Source of the DNA: JAIBBG01 sp043748015
GTDB taxonomy: Bacteria > Bacteroidota > Bacteroidia > Flavobacteriales_D > Sanyastnellaceae
Assembly: GCA_043748015.1 (NCBI GenBank)
Contig: JAYTOA010000146.1
Coordinates: 1 to 20,798 of the forward strand
Reading direction: 5' to 3'
Length of the DNA stretch: 20,798 bases
The translations under genes were made by a program, and so were the position numbers. Position 1 is the first letter of the stretch. Every line of letters starts with the position of its first letter. This document shows, one piece after another, positions 1-9,276 of the stretch. The notes beneath the pieces are model-generated. The model did no database searches and was not told the DNA's origin. It saw only the letters and a list, made by a program, of their open reading frames with translations.

Positions 1-3000
1 CGCACTCCCGGATTCGTTGCAACAAATTTGAACCATACGTCCTGACCTGTTATGGCTGTTGAATTAGATTCAGGTGAAGCGGTTGCTCCCGACAAACTAC
101 TTCCAAACGAGTTACACGTGCCATAAGCCGAAGGTATAAGCGTTATAGCATTTACATAGAAGTCATTCGGAATGCTTGAACAATTGTCATCAATTAAACC
201 ATTGCAGTCGTCATCAATTGCATTACACATTTCAATTACACCGGGATGCCTGTTCGCAAAAGTGTCAAAACAGTCAAGATTGTTTGTTACGTATCCGTTC
301 ACAGGAACGCATGAGCGCATTGATACATTCGGATTACCATAACCGTCGCCATCAAAATCCTGGTAATACCATGGGCCGGCATTTTCATCAACCTGACCAT
401 TGCAGTTGTCATCGATACTGTTACAAATTTCAACAGCACCTGGATTGCGTGCAGCGTTGTTATCATTACAATCGCCACCACATGAGGTGTATCCATCACC
501 ATCCTGGTCAAAGCCTTCATCAATCAAAGTGTTACAGTTATCGTCGATTCCATTGCACACTTCTGTTGCATTCGGACGAACGGCTGAATTGTTATCGTTA
601 CAATCACCCATGCACGTGGTGTATCCATCACCATCCATGTCGAAGCCTTCGTCGATTGATCCATTACAATTGTCATCTATTCCGTTGCAAGCTTCAGCAG
701 CTCCAGGACGAACAGCAGCATTATTGTCATTGCAATCTCCATTGCAACTTGTATAACCATCACCGTCTATGTCGAATCCTTCATCAACACTTCCGTTACA
801 ATTGTCATCGGCATTGTTACATGCTTCGATTGCACCCGGATGAATATTTGCGTTGTTGTCGTTGCAATCACCTGCACAAACAGAATATCCGTCGCCATCT
901 ACATCGAATCCTTCATCGATTGATCCGTTGCAATTGTCGTCAAGTCCATTGCACAATTCCGCAGCACCCGGATGGATAGATGCGCTGTTGTCATTACAAT
1001 CTCCACTGCAATTAGTAAATCCGTCGCCGTCTGCGTCTGCGTCTTCATCAACAGTGCCATTGCAATTGTCGTCGATACCGTTGCACAATTCTGTTGCGCC
1101 TGGATTCACGTTAGCGTTAAGATCGTTACAATCACCACTACATGTTGTATAGCCATCGCCATCTGCGTCAAATCCTTCGTCAACAATCCCATTGCAATTG
1201 TCGTCTGTACTGTTGCAGCTTTCCGTTTGTCCGGGATGTATTGACGCATTCGCATCATTACAATCACCTTCGCAAGTAGTATAACCATCGCCGTCCACAT
1301 CAAAGCCTTCGTCTGTCTGTCCATTACAGTTGTCATCAAGTCCATTGCACAATTCAATTGCGCCAGGATTGATTGCTGAGTTGTTGTCATCACAATCTCC
1401 ATTGCAGGTAGTGTATCCGTCGCCGTCTGCGTCAAATCCTTCATCAATACTTCCGTTGCAATTGTCGTCTATAGCATTGCACTGCTCTGGTGCCCCTGGA
1501 AATACTGCGGCACTGTTGTCATTGCAATCGCCACCACAAGTTGTAAATCCATCACCATCAATGTCGAATCCTTCGTCTGTTGATCCATTGCAGTTGTCGT
1601 CAATTCCATTACAAACTTCAGCAGCACCAGGATTAACCGCCGCATTGTTGTCATTACAATCTCCGACACATGTGGTAAAACCATCACCGTCATTATCGTA
1701 ATTTTCATCGATGTTACCATCGCAGTTGTCATCAATTCCGTTGCAGAGTTCTATTGCGCCTGGATAGATTGAAGCATTGTTGTCATTGCAATCGCCTGCA
1801 CAAACAGAAACACCATCACCATCGTTGTCAAATCCTTCGTCAATAAGAGCGTTACAATTATCGTCGATTCCGTTGCACAATTCATCAGCCCCAGGGTAGA
1901 TCAATGGATTATTGTCATCACAATCTCCAAAGCACACACTGAATCCATCTCCATCTTCATCGAAGCCTTCGTCAGTAATTCCGTTGCAATTGTCATCGGC
2001 ACCGTTACATGCCTCGAGCACACCAGGGTTAATGTTCGGATTGGCGTCGTTGCAGTCACCATTGCAGGTTGTGAAACCGTCGCCATCCAAATCGAATCCT
2101 TCATCGGTTGATCCATTGCAATTGTCGTCTATGCCGTTGCAGATTTCCGTTGCCCCAGGCTTCACGGCAGCATTGTTGTCATTACAATCTCCGTTACATG
2201 CTGTGTAGCCGTCGCCATCAACATCATAATTTTCATCTATCAATAGATCGCAGTCCTCATCTATTCCATTGCACAATTCAAATGCTCCCGGATATCTCAA
2301 TGAATTATTATCATCGCAATCGCCATCACATGTTGTAAATCCATCGTTGTCAAGATCAAATCCTTCATCAATGGATCCGTTGCAATTATCATCGATACCG
2401 TTGCAAACTTCTGTAGCGTTGGGGTGAATAGCTGCATTGTTGTTGTCGCAATCATTTCCAGCTGCAACGAAATTCAGAGGTGCATCGCATGCCCACACTG
2501 TAACTGCGCTATTACCATATCCATCACCATCCGCATCATAAAACCATTGTACAGAGGCGCCAACTACGATGTAAGCTGTCTTCAACTCAGTATCAGTACT
2601 TCCAGAATTTGAAGCAATCAAAGTAACATTTTGAGTCCCCGCAGTGTTGTATGTAACAACAGGGTTTTGAGCTGTTGATGTAGAAGGTGTACCACCCGGG
2701 AATGACCATGACCAACCTGTTGGGTTGCCTGTTGATGTATCCGTGAAAGTCACGGATTGACCTGCACAGATGCTTGTTGAGCTTGCTGTGAAGTTCGCGT
2801 CGACATTCGCAATTACCGACTGGCAAATGCCATAATTTGTAAGGACATTGTAATTCTGCTCATTCATCACATCTACAATGTTGCTGACGCAAACAGTATT
2901 CGATGTTAGAGAAGAATAATACACTCTCAATATCGAAAGTGGCGTCAAATTAATTGGGATCTCCGTGTGAATTTCGCTGGTTACAGCAATTGTATTGCCA

Positions 3001-6000
3001 CCAACTTCTGCATGTGAGTGAGCATTCCAGGTTGAAGTTGGAAGCAGGTTCTGAACAGAAGAAATCAACGCTCCAGAAAAATCTAACTGCAACGCTATCA
3101 CTTCATTCTGAGGATTGACGATGTAAACATCAAAGTATTGCTCTGTTGTATTCAGATTAGTAACACCGAGAGTAACGTTCTCATTGGATTCAATGAATTC
3201 AGGATCCCAAGGGCATGAAGTATATTGAAGTGGATTTACGCCTAAATCCTGTTGAGCGTGCAGACATGCTCCGAGGTATGAAGCGTCAGCAACTGTAATT
3301 TCTCCGTCACTATTAAGGTCTTTGCAAGGCGTCACTGCAGTGCCACCATAAACAGCCGCTTCACCATATAAGTGTTCATCTAACGGATTAAGGTATCCAT
3401 CATTGTCGATGTCACCACTTTTCACTGTACCGGGACAATTTCCAGCGCAATCAGTGTAGTTATCTCCAAATGGAATTCCAAGGCAGTCTTCAATCACAGG
3501 ACAAGCTGTAATTGTCTTGGTAAAATTGATAATACCATTGCTGGCATTGCGCTCAAAATGTATACATACCTGAGCCCAGTTATTATCATATCGCAACTCG
3601 TAATGACCAAGTCTGTCAGGACTTTGATCCCAGTTTGTGCGGACAACAAGATAATAATCTCCTGCCGGTACATCTGTAATATCTACCCACTGGCAAGCCA
3701 GGCCTGAAGAGTAATAGTCGGCGCATCCAGCGGTGATACCCATATTGCCACATGAGTATTGAGCGGTTATACCCGAAGGACAAGACAAATCAAGTACGCA
3801 AAATCCGTTCTTAAAGCCAATTTGTGGCATGGGTGTTCCTGTCTGATCAAATAGCAAATACTCTGCATAACCTTCATAGTGATAGTGGTTATGGCAAGGA
3901 TCGTATTCAAACTGAGGATTGCTCGCGTTCGGCACTCCAATGAAATAGTCTTGATTACCAATATTTGCAATCCTTGTTGTGAATCGCAAAATCTGACGAG
4001 TGCCGGTACCCTGCAAACATCCCTCATTCACAAGACAGGCATCTGTAGAAGTAATCGTTGTTAGATAAAGTGAGTTAAACATATCACTCAGCACTACTTC
4101 GAGATCAGGGCCAAGGTTGTTGCAATTCGGACTTCCATTGTAATAACAAGGACCAGCAACCGCTGCAAGTGGATTGTAGTTACATGCCAGTACATCCATA
4201 CATCCGGTAATCGCACCTACATATTCAAACAGTGCTTGATAATTAGTACCCGCGCATGCGCCTGAACTACTTCCAATTCTTACGTAATAGGTGCTTCCGG
4301 CTGTCATGAAGACATCCGTCTGAGCCTGCACTCCGCAGAAGTCGTCGTTATATGTATATGTCGCTGCATTCGACTCATCGAAATTCGCCATGACACAATA
4401 ATCATACACCCATATTTTGTTGTCGCATGCAGCGAGTCCACAAGTAGAAATTCTGTATTGACCATTCGCTGCTGGCGTAAACGTGTACCAAGAATTGTCA
4501 AATGGGACATCGTTCAATCCAAGAGAAGCAACGAGCACATTATTGCAGCTTGTTCCTGCCGGACAATTGATGTCACGTATATCTCTACTTCCGAAAACTG
4601 CTCCTCCGGCTACCTGAATTCCGTTGACATAAACTTTATAATTCCCGGTGCCTGTTAATCCATTACCTGCGGAGTCATAAATCTCGAAACGATGACATGT
4701 ATTGTTGATACAAAATGTGAGGTCATTACTTGTACCCTGTGCAACTATCACGTTGTTGCCATCGAACATTTTCCAGGTTGTCTGTGTTGGATTCGCATCC
4801 GGCGTAATGTCTACCGTCACGATCTGTCCCGTTTGAACCTGAACATTATTGTTGGTAGCAGTGCTTGTGGCTGTTGTAGCGTCCGTTATAATTAACGTGG
4901 CAGAATACGTTCCTGCTGAAGGATAAGTGACAATTGGGTTTTGAGCAGCTGAATTTGATGGTGTTCCTCCCGGGAATGACCAATCGTAACCCGTGATATT
5001 ACCTGAACTAGTGCTCGTATATTGAATATTCAAACAATTCGTACCCGAAGGAGCTTGATTGAACTGTGCTGTGAGTACCGGATAAACACATGATCCGTTA
5101 TTTTGTGTTGAACAGGCCAGATAATTCGTAGCCATTGGATCGGTGCAACCAAGAATTCCGGTTGCAGAAACCTGTATTGTGAAAGTTCCGGTGAGTCCAT
5201 TATAACCTCCGGCCTGGATTTTATAACTCGTACCCACGGCTAACTGCGTACATGACAATGAAATTGAAGATCTCAATGATCCCGTAACATCATCATTGCA
5301 AGCCAGCATCGTTCCGCCGCATGAATTGTAGACTGCAAGTCGTGTATCAGTGCATGTTCCGAGTTGAGTTTCTACAATTACAGTTCCTCCAGTATATACA
5401 AACGAATACCAAACATCCTTGATAAGTGTGCTACCGCCACAGCTCGGATTTGGTCCGTCTGAGGTTGTTCCAACGTTGGTCGAATTAACATAGCCACTAT
5501 TGAGTGTGATTGGAATCGCATTGGCGCACACATCATTTGCAAGTCCCGTTGGAGGTGGAGTGTAAGTGCACGAACCATTGCTTGTAGTTGCGCAAGCATT
5601 GTAGTTGGTTGCAACCGGATCCATGCAACCGGCGACTGCGGCAGATGTAACTTGAATAGTAAAAGCACCAACCAAAGCATTATAACCTCCGACCTGTATG
5701 TAATACGTATTATTCAAGGTTAACTGCGTGCAAGTCAAAGTTGCCGACGACCTATATGTACCTCCAAAATCGTCATTACAAACGATCATCGTACCTCCAC
5801 AAGAACCATAGATAGCGAGACGGGTATCCGTGAGTGTTCCAAGTTGTGTTTCGACTGTGACATTTCCTCCAGTGTATACGAACTTGTACCAGATATCCTT
5901 GATAGCCGTGGTACCACCGCAATTGGGGGTCGGACCGTCCGTCACAGTATTGGTATTGCTCGCATTGACATATCCACCATTGACAGCAATGGTTATAGCG

Positions 6001-6092
6001 TTTGCGCATATGTCATTCGCGGGAGCTTGAGCAAAAGAATTGAATGAATTAACGATAATAATCGCCAAAGAGAGTAGTAGAATTCTCATCAT
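1..6092 (-). CDS. Giant secreted multidomain protein with lysyl oxidase domain and MopE-like repeats (partial, C-terminus off window)
   Basis: The frame is open from the tandem ATGs at 6092/6089 to the window edge, giving at least 2030 residues. The signal peptide is about residues 1-21 (hydrophobic LLLSLAIIIV, ends SFAQ). Modules in order, with approximate residues: two PPC-like beta-sandwiches (24-150, 185-305), each followed by a GC(M/T)DPxAxNY spacer; PKD (342-418); a beta module; a third PPC-like module (527-625); lysyl oxidase (661-848); dockerin-like pair of Ca loops (894-945); cohesin-like module (960-1085); PKD (1091-1175); MopE-like repeats (about 1180-1975); start of another PPC-like module. 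In the oxidase domain H734, H736 and H738 form the copper triad HNHYH. K761 and Y794 align with the Lys and Tyr that form the lysyl tyrosylquinone cofactor, and a CQWVDITDVPAGDYYL block is diagnostic of the family. I infer an extracellular copper amine oxidase acting on peptidyl lysine. Substrate and attachment mode cannot be seen. Export by type IX secretion is plausible but unproven, because the C-terminus is missing. Confidence 0.9.
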   Translation of the reverse strand, partial: MMRILLLSLAIIIVNSFNSFAQAPANDICANAITIAVNGGYVNASNTNTVTDGPTPNCGGTTAIKDIWYKFVYTGGNVTVETQLGTLTDTRLAIYGSCGGTMIVCNDDFGGTYRSSATLTCTQLTLNNTYYIQVGGYNALVGAFTIQVTSAAVAGCMDPVATNYNACATTSNGSCTYTPPPTGLANDVCANAIPITLNSGYVNSTNVGTTSDGPNPSCGGSTLIKDVWYSFVYTGGTVIVETQLGTCTDTRLAVYNSCGGTMLACNDDVTGSLRSSISLSCTQLAVGTSYKIQAGGYNGLTGTFTIQVSATGILGCTDPMATNYLACSTQNNGSCVYPVLTAQFNQAPSGTNCLNIQYTSTSSGNITGYDWSFPGGTPSNSAAQNPIVTYPSAGTYSATLIITDATTATSTATNNNVQVQTGQIVTVDITPDANPTQTTWKMFDGNNVIVAQGTSNDLTFCINNTCHRFEIYDSAGNGLTGTGNYKVYVNGIQVAGGAVFGSRDIRDINCPAGTSCNNVLVASLGLNDVPFDNSWYTFTPAANGQYRISTCGLAACDNKIWVYDYCVMANFDESNAATYTYNDDFCGVQAQTDVFMTAGSTYYVRIGSSSGACAGTNYQALFEYVGAITGCMDVLACNYNPLAAVAGPCYYNGSPNCNNLGPDLEVVLSDMFNSLYLTTITSTDACLVNEGCLQGTGTRQILRFTTRIANIGNQDYFIGVPNASNPQFEYDPCHNHYHYEGYAEYLLFDQTGTPMPQIGFKNGFCVLDLSCPSGITAQYSCGNMGITAGCADYYSSGLACQWVDITDVPAGDYYLVVRTNWDQSPDRLGHYELRYDNNWAQVCIHFERNASNGIINFTKTITACPVIEDCLGIPFGDNYTDCAGNCPGTVKSGDIDNDGYLNPLDEHLYGEAAVYGGTAVTPCKDLNSDGEITVADASYLGACLHAQQDLGVNPLQYTSCPWDPEFIESNENVTLGVTNLNTTEQYFDVYIVNPQNEVIALQLDFSGALISSVQNLLPTSTWNAHSHAEVGGNTIAVTSEIHTEIPINLTPLSILRVYYSSLTSNTVCVSNIVDVMNEQNYNVLTNYGICQSVIANVDANFTASSTSICAGQSVTFTDTSTGNPTGWSWSFPGGTPSTSTAQNPVVTYNTAGTQNVTLIASNSGSTDTELKTAYIVVGASVQWFYDADGDGYGNSAVTVWACDAPLNFVAAGNDCDNNNAAIHPNATEVCNGIDDNCNGSIDEGFDLDNDGFTTCDGDCDDNNSLRYPGAFELCNGIDEDCDLLIDENYDVDGDGYTACNGDCNDNNAAVKPGATEICNGIDDNCNGSTDEGFDLDGDGFTTCNGDCNDANPNINPGVLEACNGADDNCNGITDEGFDEDGDGFSVCFGDCDDNNPLIYPGADELCNGIDDNCNALIDEGFDNDGDGVSVCAGDCNDNNASIYPGAIELCNGIDDNCDGNIDENYDNDGDGFTTCVGDCNDNNAAVNPGAAEVCNGIDDNCNGSTDEGFDIDGDGFTTCGGDCNDNSAAVFPGAPEQCNAIDDNCNGSIDEGFDADGDGYTTCNGDCDDNNSAINPGAIELCNGLDDNCNGQTDEGFDVDGDGYTTCEGDCNDANASIHPGQTESCNSTDDNCNGIVDEGFDADGDGYTTCSGDCNDLNANVNPGATELCNGIDDNCNGTVDEDADADGDGFTNCSGDCNDNSASIHPGAAELCNGLDDNCNGSIDEGFDVDGDGYSVCAGDCNDNNANIHPGAIEACNNADDNCNGSVDEGFDIDGDGYTSCNGDCNDNNAAVRPGAAEACNGIDDNCNGSIDEGFDMDGDGYTTCMGDCNDNNSAVRPNATEVCNGIDDNCNTLIDEGFDQDGDGYTSCGGDCNDNNAARNPGAVEICNSIDDNCNGQVDENAGPWYYQDFDGDGYGNPNVSMRSCVPVNGYVTNNLDCFDTFANRHPGVIEMCNAIDDDCNGLIDDNCSSIPNDFYVNAITLIPSAYGTCNSFGSSLSGATASPESNSTAITGQDVWFKFVATNPGV
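405..2384 (-). repeat. Fifteen 132-bp tandem repeats coding MopE/TSP3-like metal-binding units
   Basis: The Cys codon of the DDNC motif recurs with its lowest base at 402, 534, 666 and so on to 2382. That is sixteen occurrences in perfect 132-bp steps, enclosing fifteen complete 44-residue units. A seventeenth motif lies at 204 after a longer 198-bp unit. The unit consensus is xExCNGIDDNCNGxxDEGF, then DxDGDGYTTCxGDCNDNN, then a short tail ending PGA. Each unit has four Cys and a DxDxDG loop like those of thrombospondin type 3 and MopE (PF11617-type) proteins. Codons differ between units (TGC and TGT, for example), so the array is not a very recent duplication. Calcium or copper binding is family inference. 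Confidence 0.95.
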
Positions 6093-6113
6093 GTGAATTT
6101 GTTTAGAAATTGG

Positions 6114-6143
6114 GTAACCTAATTTGCAGGGGGTTAGCACAAA
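6114..6143 (-). promoter_or_regulatory. Candidate promoter of the giant secreted protein gene
   Basis: Reading the minus strand, TTTG (6143-6140), an 18-nt spacer and TAGGTTAC (6121-6114) resemble the Bacteroidota -33 TTTG and -7 TAnnTTTG elements. The -7 box matches at four of its six fixed positions. The predicted start of transcription would leave a 5' leader of about 15 nt before the ATG at 6092. No Shine-Dalgarno is visible. This is only a candidate. Confidence 0.3.
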
Positions 6144-6353
6144 GAAAGCACATTTCTTTAATCCTATGTTAATATTTTTGGCTACCCTAGGAAAGGCAAT
6201 CCAATCAATCATTCAGTTTGCTTGCCAAAATTTCCCTATCGGCCGCTAACACGCTGAGTTTTACTTGGATTCAAAACACCACTACCAATCGATTGCAACC
6301 TTGATGCACAAATCAAAATTCTTATCACTTACTTCGCCTTCCATTTTTCGACT

Positions 6354-9146
6354 ATGAATTCAAAAGAATCTGACAAAAAACTCTTCCTTCTCGACGCTTA
6401 TGCTTTGATTTTTCGCGCCTACTACGCGTTTATAAAAAATCCAAGAATCAATTCCAAAGGATTGAACACGTCTGCAATGTTTGGTTTTACGAATGTTCTG
6501 CTGGACATTCTCAACAATGAAAAACCATCTCACATGGCCGTGGTTTTTGATCCGCATGGAGAAACTTTTCGTGTGGAAGAATATCCGGAATACAAAGCAC
6601 AACGTGAAGAAACTCCCGAGGATATCAAACTCGCTTTTCCATACATCGTCAGGATTATTGAGGGTTTGAATATTCCTTTTTACCAAATCGACAGATTCGA
6701 AGCGGATGATGTTATTGGAACGCTTGCGAAAAAAGCCGAACAGGAAGGCTTTCTCACCTATATGATGACAAGCGACAAAGATTATGGCCAGCTTGTAAGT
6801 GATAATATTTTCGTCTACAAGCCCGGCAGATCAGGTGGTGATGTAGAAATACTTGGCACACCAGAAGTATGCGAGAAATACGGAATTGAACGAGTTGAGC
6901 AGCTCATTGATATTCTTGGAATGATGGGTGATGCATCAGACAACATCCCCGGGATATTTGGTATCGGGGAAAAAACCGCCACCAAACTCGTACAGCAATT
7001 CGGATCGGTAGAAGGACTTCTCGCCAACACCGACCAACTCAAAGGCAAACAAAAAGAAAACGTCGAGAAAAGTCATGAGATTGCTTTGTTATCCAAGAAA
7101 CTCGCGACGATAATTGTCGATGTACCGCTTGAGTTCGATGAGGAAAAACTAAAGGTGAAAAGCATCAACAAAGACCTCATTCGAGATGTCTTCGAGGAGC
7201 TTGAATTCAGAACATTGGTGAAAAGAGTGCTGGGTGAAAATGGCGGTTCTTTTGAAGCAAAGCAAGGTGAATTGTTTTCAACTGAAGAATTGGTAACCGC
7301 CGCGGATAAAGAAGCCGAAACCCCATCACAACTAAAAACAATCAATGATGTTGAACACAAATACCACCTCGTAATTGATGACGGTGATGTTGATGCCTTG
7401 ATTAAAAAATTAGCTGATGCGAATTCATTTTGCTTCGATACCGAAACGAGCGATATCGAACCTATCAACGCCATTCTTGTCGGAATGTCATTCGCTATTG
7501 CTCCACATGAAGCCTGGTATGTCGCGGTTCCACAAGATGAAAAAACAGCAAAAAAATTACTGCAAAAATTCGGTGATGTTTTCGGTGATGACAAAAAAGA
7601 ATTGATAGCGCAGAACTACAAGTACGATTACAAAATGTTGTCCAAATACGGCGTTGAAGTGAAGAATAAAATCTTCGACACTATGGTGGCACATTACCTC
7701 ATCAATCCCGATGGCAAGCACGGCATGGATTTCCTAAGTCAGATTTACCTCGGATACTCACCTGTTTCCATTGACACGCTTATCGGAAAAAAAGGAAAAA
7801 CGCAAGGAAGCATGGCTGATCTTGATCCTTCTGAAATAGCCGACTACGCTGCGGAAGATGCCGATATCACCCTGCAACTCAAGGAAATTTTTTCACCTGA
7901 ACTGGAAAAAAACGGTGTGCAAAAATTGTACGATGAGATTGAAATTCCGTTGATCACAGTATTGGCCGATATGGAATGGGAAGGTGTGAAAATCGATGAG
8001 CCTTTTCTGAACGACTATAGTAAAGAGTTGCAAAAAGATATTGTCGCATTAGAGAAAGACATCTGCGATCTCGCCGGAGAAAAATTCAATGTCGATTCTC
8101 CAAAACAACTGGGTGTGATTCTTTTTGATAAGATGAAAATCAGCGATCAAATCAAAAAGACAAAGACCGGACAATACAGTACAGACGAAGCGACACTTTC
8201 GAAATTCGAACACGACAATCCGATCATTGCGAAAATTCTCGATTACCGTGAAATCAGAAAACTAAAATCGACTTATGTTGATTCACTGCCGACAATGATT
8301 AACAGCATTACCGGTCGTGTGCACACGAACTATATGCAAACAGTTGCTGCAACGGGAAGACTTTCATCCAATAATCCTAATCTTCAAAACATACCGATTA
8401 GAACAACACGCGGAAAGGAAATTCGCAAGGCTTTCATTCCACGCGATGAACACCACACTATACTTTCCTCCGACTATTCGCAAGTTGAATTGCGCATCAT
8501 CGCCGCATTGAGCAATGATGAAAATATGTGTGAAGCATTTATGAACGGTGAAGACATTCACAAAGCAACTGCGGCAAAAGTTTTTGGTGTTCCGATTGAA
8601 GACGTTTCAAAAGAGATGCGTTCAAAAGCAAAAGCGGTTAATTTCGGAATTATATACGGGCAGGGTGCATTTGGTCTCGCTCAAAACCTCGGAATTTCTA
8701 GAGGTGAAGCAAAAGAAATCATCGAGTCTTACTTCACTCAATTTTCAAGTTTAAAAAGTTACCAGCAGGAAACGATTGAACGCGCCAGACAAATTGGATA
8801 TGTCGAAACCATTCTAGGTCGTCGCAGATACTTGCCGGATATTGTTTCATCCAACGGCGTGGTGAGAAGTTTTGCCGAACGCAATGCCATCAACGCGCCC
8901 ATTCAAGGTTCAGCAGCGGACATCATCAAAGTGGCAATGATCCAAATTCATAACGAGCTAAAAAACTTAAACCTTCGATCAAAAATGATTATGCAGGTAC
9001 ATGATGAATTAGTATTCGATGTTCATCTTGATGAAGTGGAAATTGTGAAGCCGATTATTCGGGATAAAATGAGTAACGCTGTGAAAATGCGCGTGCCGCT
9101 TGTGGTCGATATGAGTACGGGGTACAACTGGCTAGAGGCGCACTAG
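6354..9146 (+). CDS. polA: DNA polymerase I
   Basis: This is a 930-residue, full-length family A polymerase (E. coli has 928). It fills gaps and removes RNA primers during replication and repair. Domains in order: 5' nuclease (about 1-290, with the metal-binding FEADDVIGTLA and GDASDNIPGIFGIGEKTA helix-hairpin-helix segments), 3'-5' proofreading exonuclease (about 330-520) and polymerase (about 530-930). The exonuclease residues are present: D362 and E364 in the DTE motif, the NYKYDYK motif and YAAED. Proofreading is therefore probably active, unlike in Taq-type enzymes. Polymerase motif A has D707 in DYSQVELR, motif B is RSKAKAVNFGIIYG at about 756-769, and motif C has D884 in VHDEL. The gene diverges from the giant secreted protein gene across 261 nt. 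There is no clear Shine-Dalgarno, but the ATG start gives the expected N-terminus (KLFLLDAYALIFRAYYA). Confidence 0.98.
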   Translation: MNSKESDKKLFLLDAYALIFRAYYAFIKNPRINSKGLNTSAMFGFTNVLLDILNNEKPSHMAVVFDPHGETFRVEEYPEYKAQREETPEDIKLAFPYIVRIIEGLNIPFYQIDRFEADDVIGTLAKKAEQEGFLTYMMTSDKDYGQLVSDNIFVYKPGRSGGDVEILGTPEVCEKYGIERVEQLIDILGMMGDASDNIPGIFGIGEKTATKLVQQFGSVEGLLANTDQLKGKQKENVEKSHEIALLSKKLATIIVDVPLEFDEEKLKVKSINKDLIRDVFEELEFRTLVKRVLGENGGSFEAKQGELFSTEELVTAADKEAETPSQLKTINDVEHKYHLVIDDGDVDALIKKLADANSFCFDTETSDIEPINAILVGMSFAIAPHEAWYVAVPQDEKTAKKLLQKFGDVFGDDKKELIAQNYKYDYKMLSKYGVEVKNKIFDTMVAHYLINPDGKHGMDFLSQIYLGYSPVSIDTLIGKKGKTQGSMADLDPSEIADYAAEDADITLQLKEIFSPELEKNGVQKLYDEIEIPLITVLADMEWEGVKIDEPFLNDYSKELQKDIVALEKDICDLAGEKFNVDSPKQLGVILFDKMKISDQIKKTKTGQYSTDEATLSKFEHDNPIIAKILDYREIRKLKSTYVDSLPTMINSITGRVHTNYMQTVAATGRLSSNNPNLQNIPIRTTRGKEIRKAFIPRDEHHTILSSDYSQVELRIIAALSNDENMCEAFMNGEDIHKATAAKVFGVPIEDVSKEMRSKAKAVNFGIIYGQGAFGLAQNLGISRGEAKEIIESYFTQFSSLKSYQQETIERARQIGYVETILGRRRYLPDIVSSNGVVRSFAERNAINAPIQGSAADIIKVAMIQIHNELKNLNLRSKMIMQVHDELVFDVHLDEVEIVKPIIRDKMSNAVKMRVPLVVDMSTGYNWLEAH

Positions 9147-9166
9147 TCATTCAAAGATTCAAAAAC

Positions 9167-9202
9167 TGTTCGTGAGGCGCTTGCTGCGAACACTCCATTT
9201 TT
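9167..9202 (+). terminator. polA: Weak candidate terminator after polA
   Basis: The inverted repeat TGTTCG (9167-9172) / CGAACA (9187-9192) has a 14-nt loop. A short T run (9198-9202) follows after five bases. The stem is only six base pairs and the T run is offset, so this is a weak call. Confidence 0.3.
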
Positions 9203-9245
9203 ATATTCCTCCTTAAGAAAGAAATGTAGCTTATTTCAAGAATTC

Positions 9246-9267
9246 AAAAAACCGTACGCAACACGGT
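9246..9267 (-). terminator. Rho-independent terminator of the coiled-coil protein gene
   Basis: On the minus strand, ACCGT (9267-9263), a 7-nt loop and ACGGT (9255-9251) are followed immediately by five T (9250-9246). It lies ten bases beyond the stop codon of the minus-strand gene at 9277-10383. Read on the plus strand, the hairpin lacks a T tail. Confidence 0.6.
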
Positions 9268-9276
9268 GAGTTTGGG

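Noticed and set aside
176..2338. Many open reading frames on both strands inside the repeat tract, including long His/Cys-rich or Ser/Pro-rich plus-strand frames
   Set aside because: They repeat with the 132-bp period because they are shadows of the minus-strand MopE-like array. None has a recognisable domain or a sensible start.
405..2384. Regular repeats as a possible CRISPR array
   Set aside because: The period is 132 bp without distinct spacers, the units diverge at synonymous sites, and a continuous protein frame explains the pattern.
6173..6180. TATTTTTG as a polA promoter -7 box
   Set aside because: It is 174 nt from the start codon with no TTTG at the -33 distance. In an AT-rich gap this may be chance.
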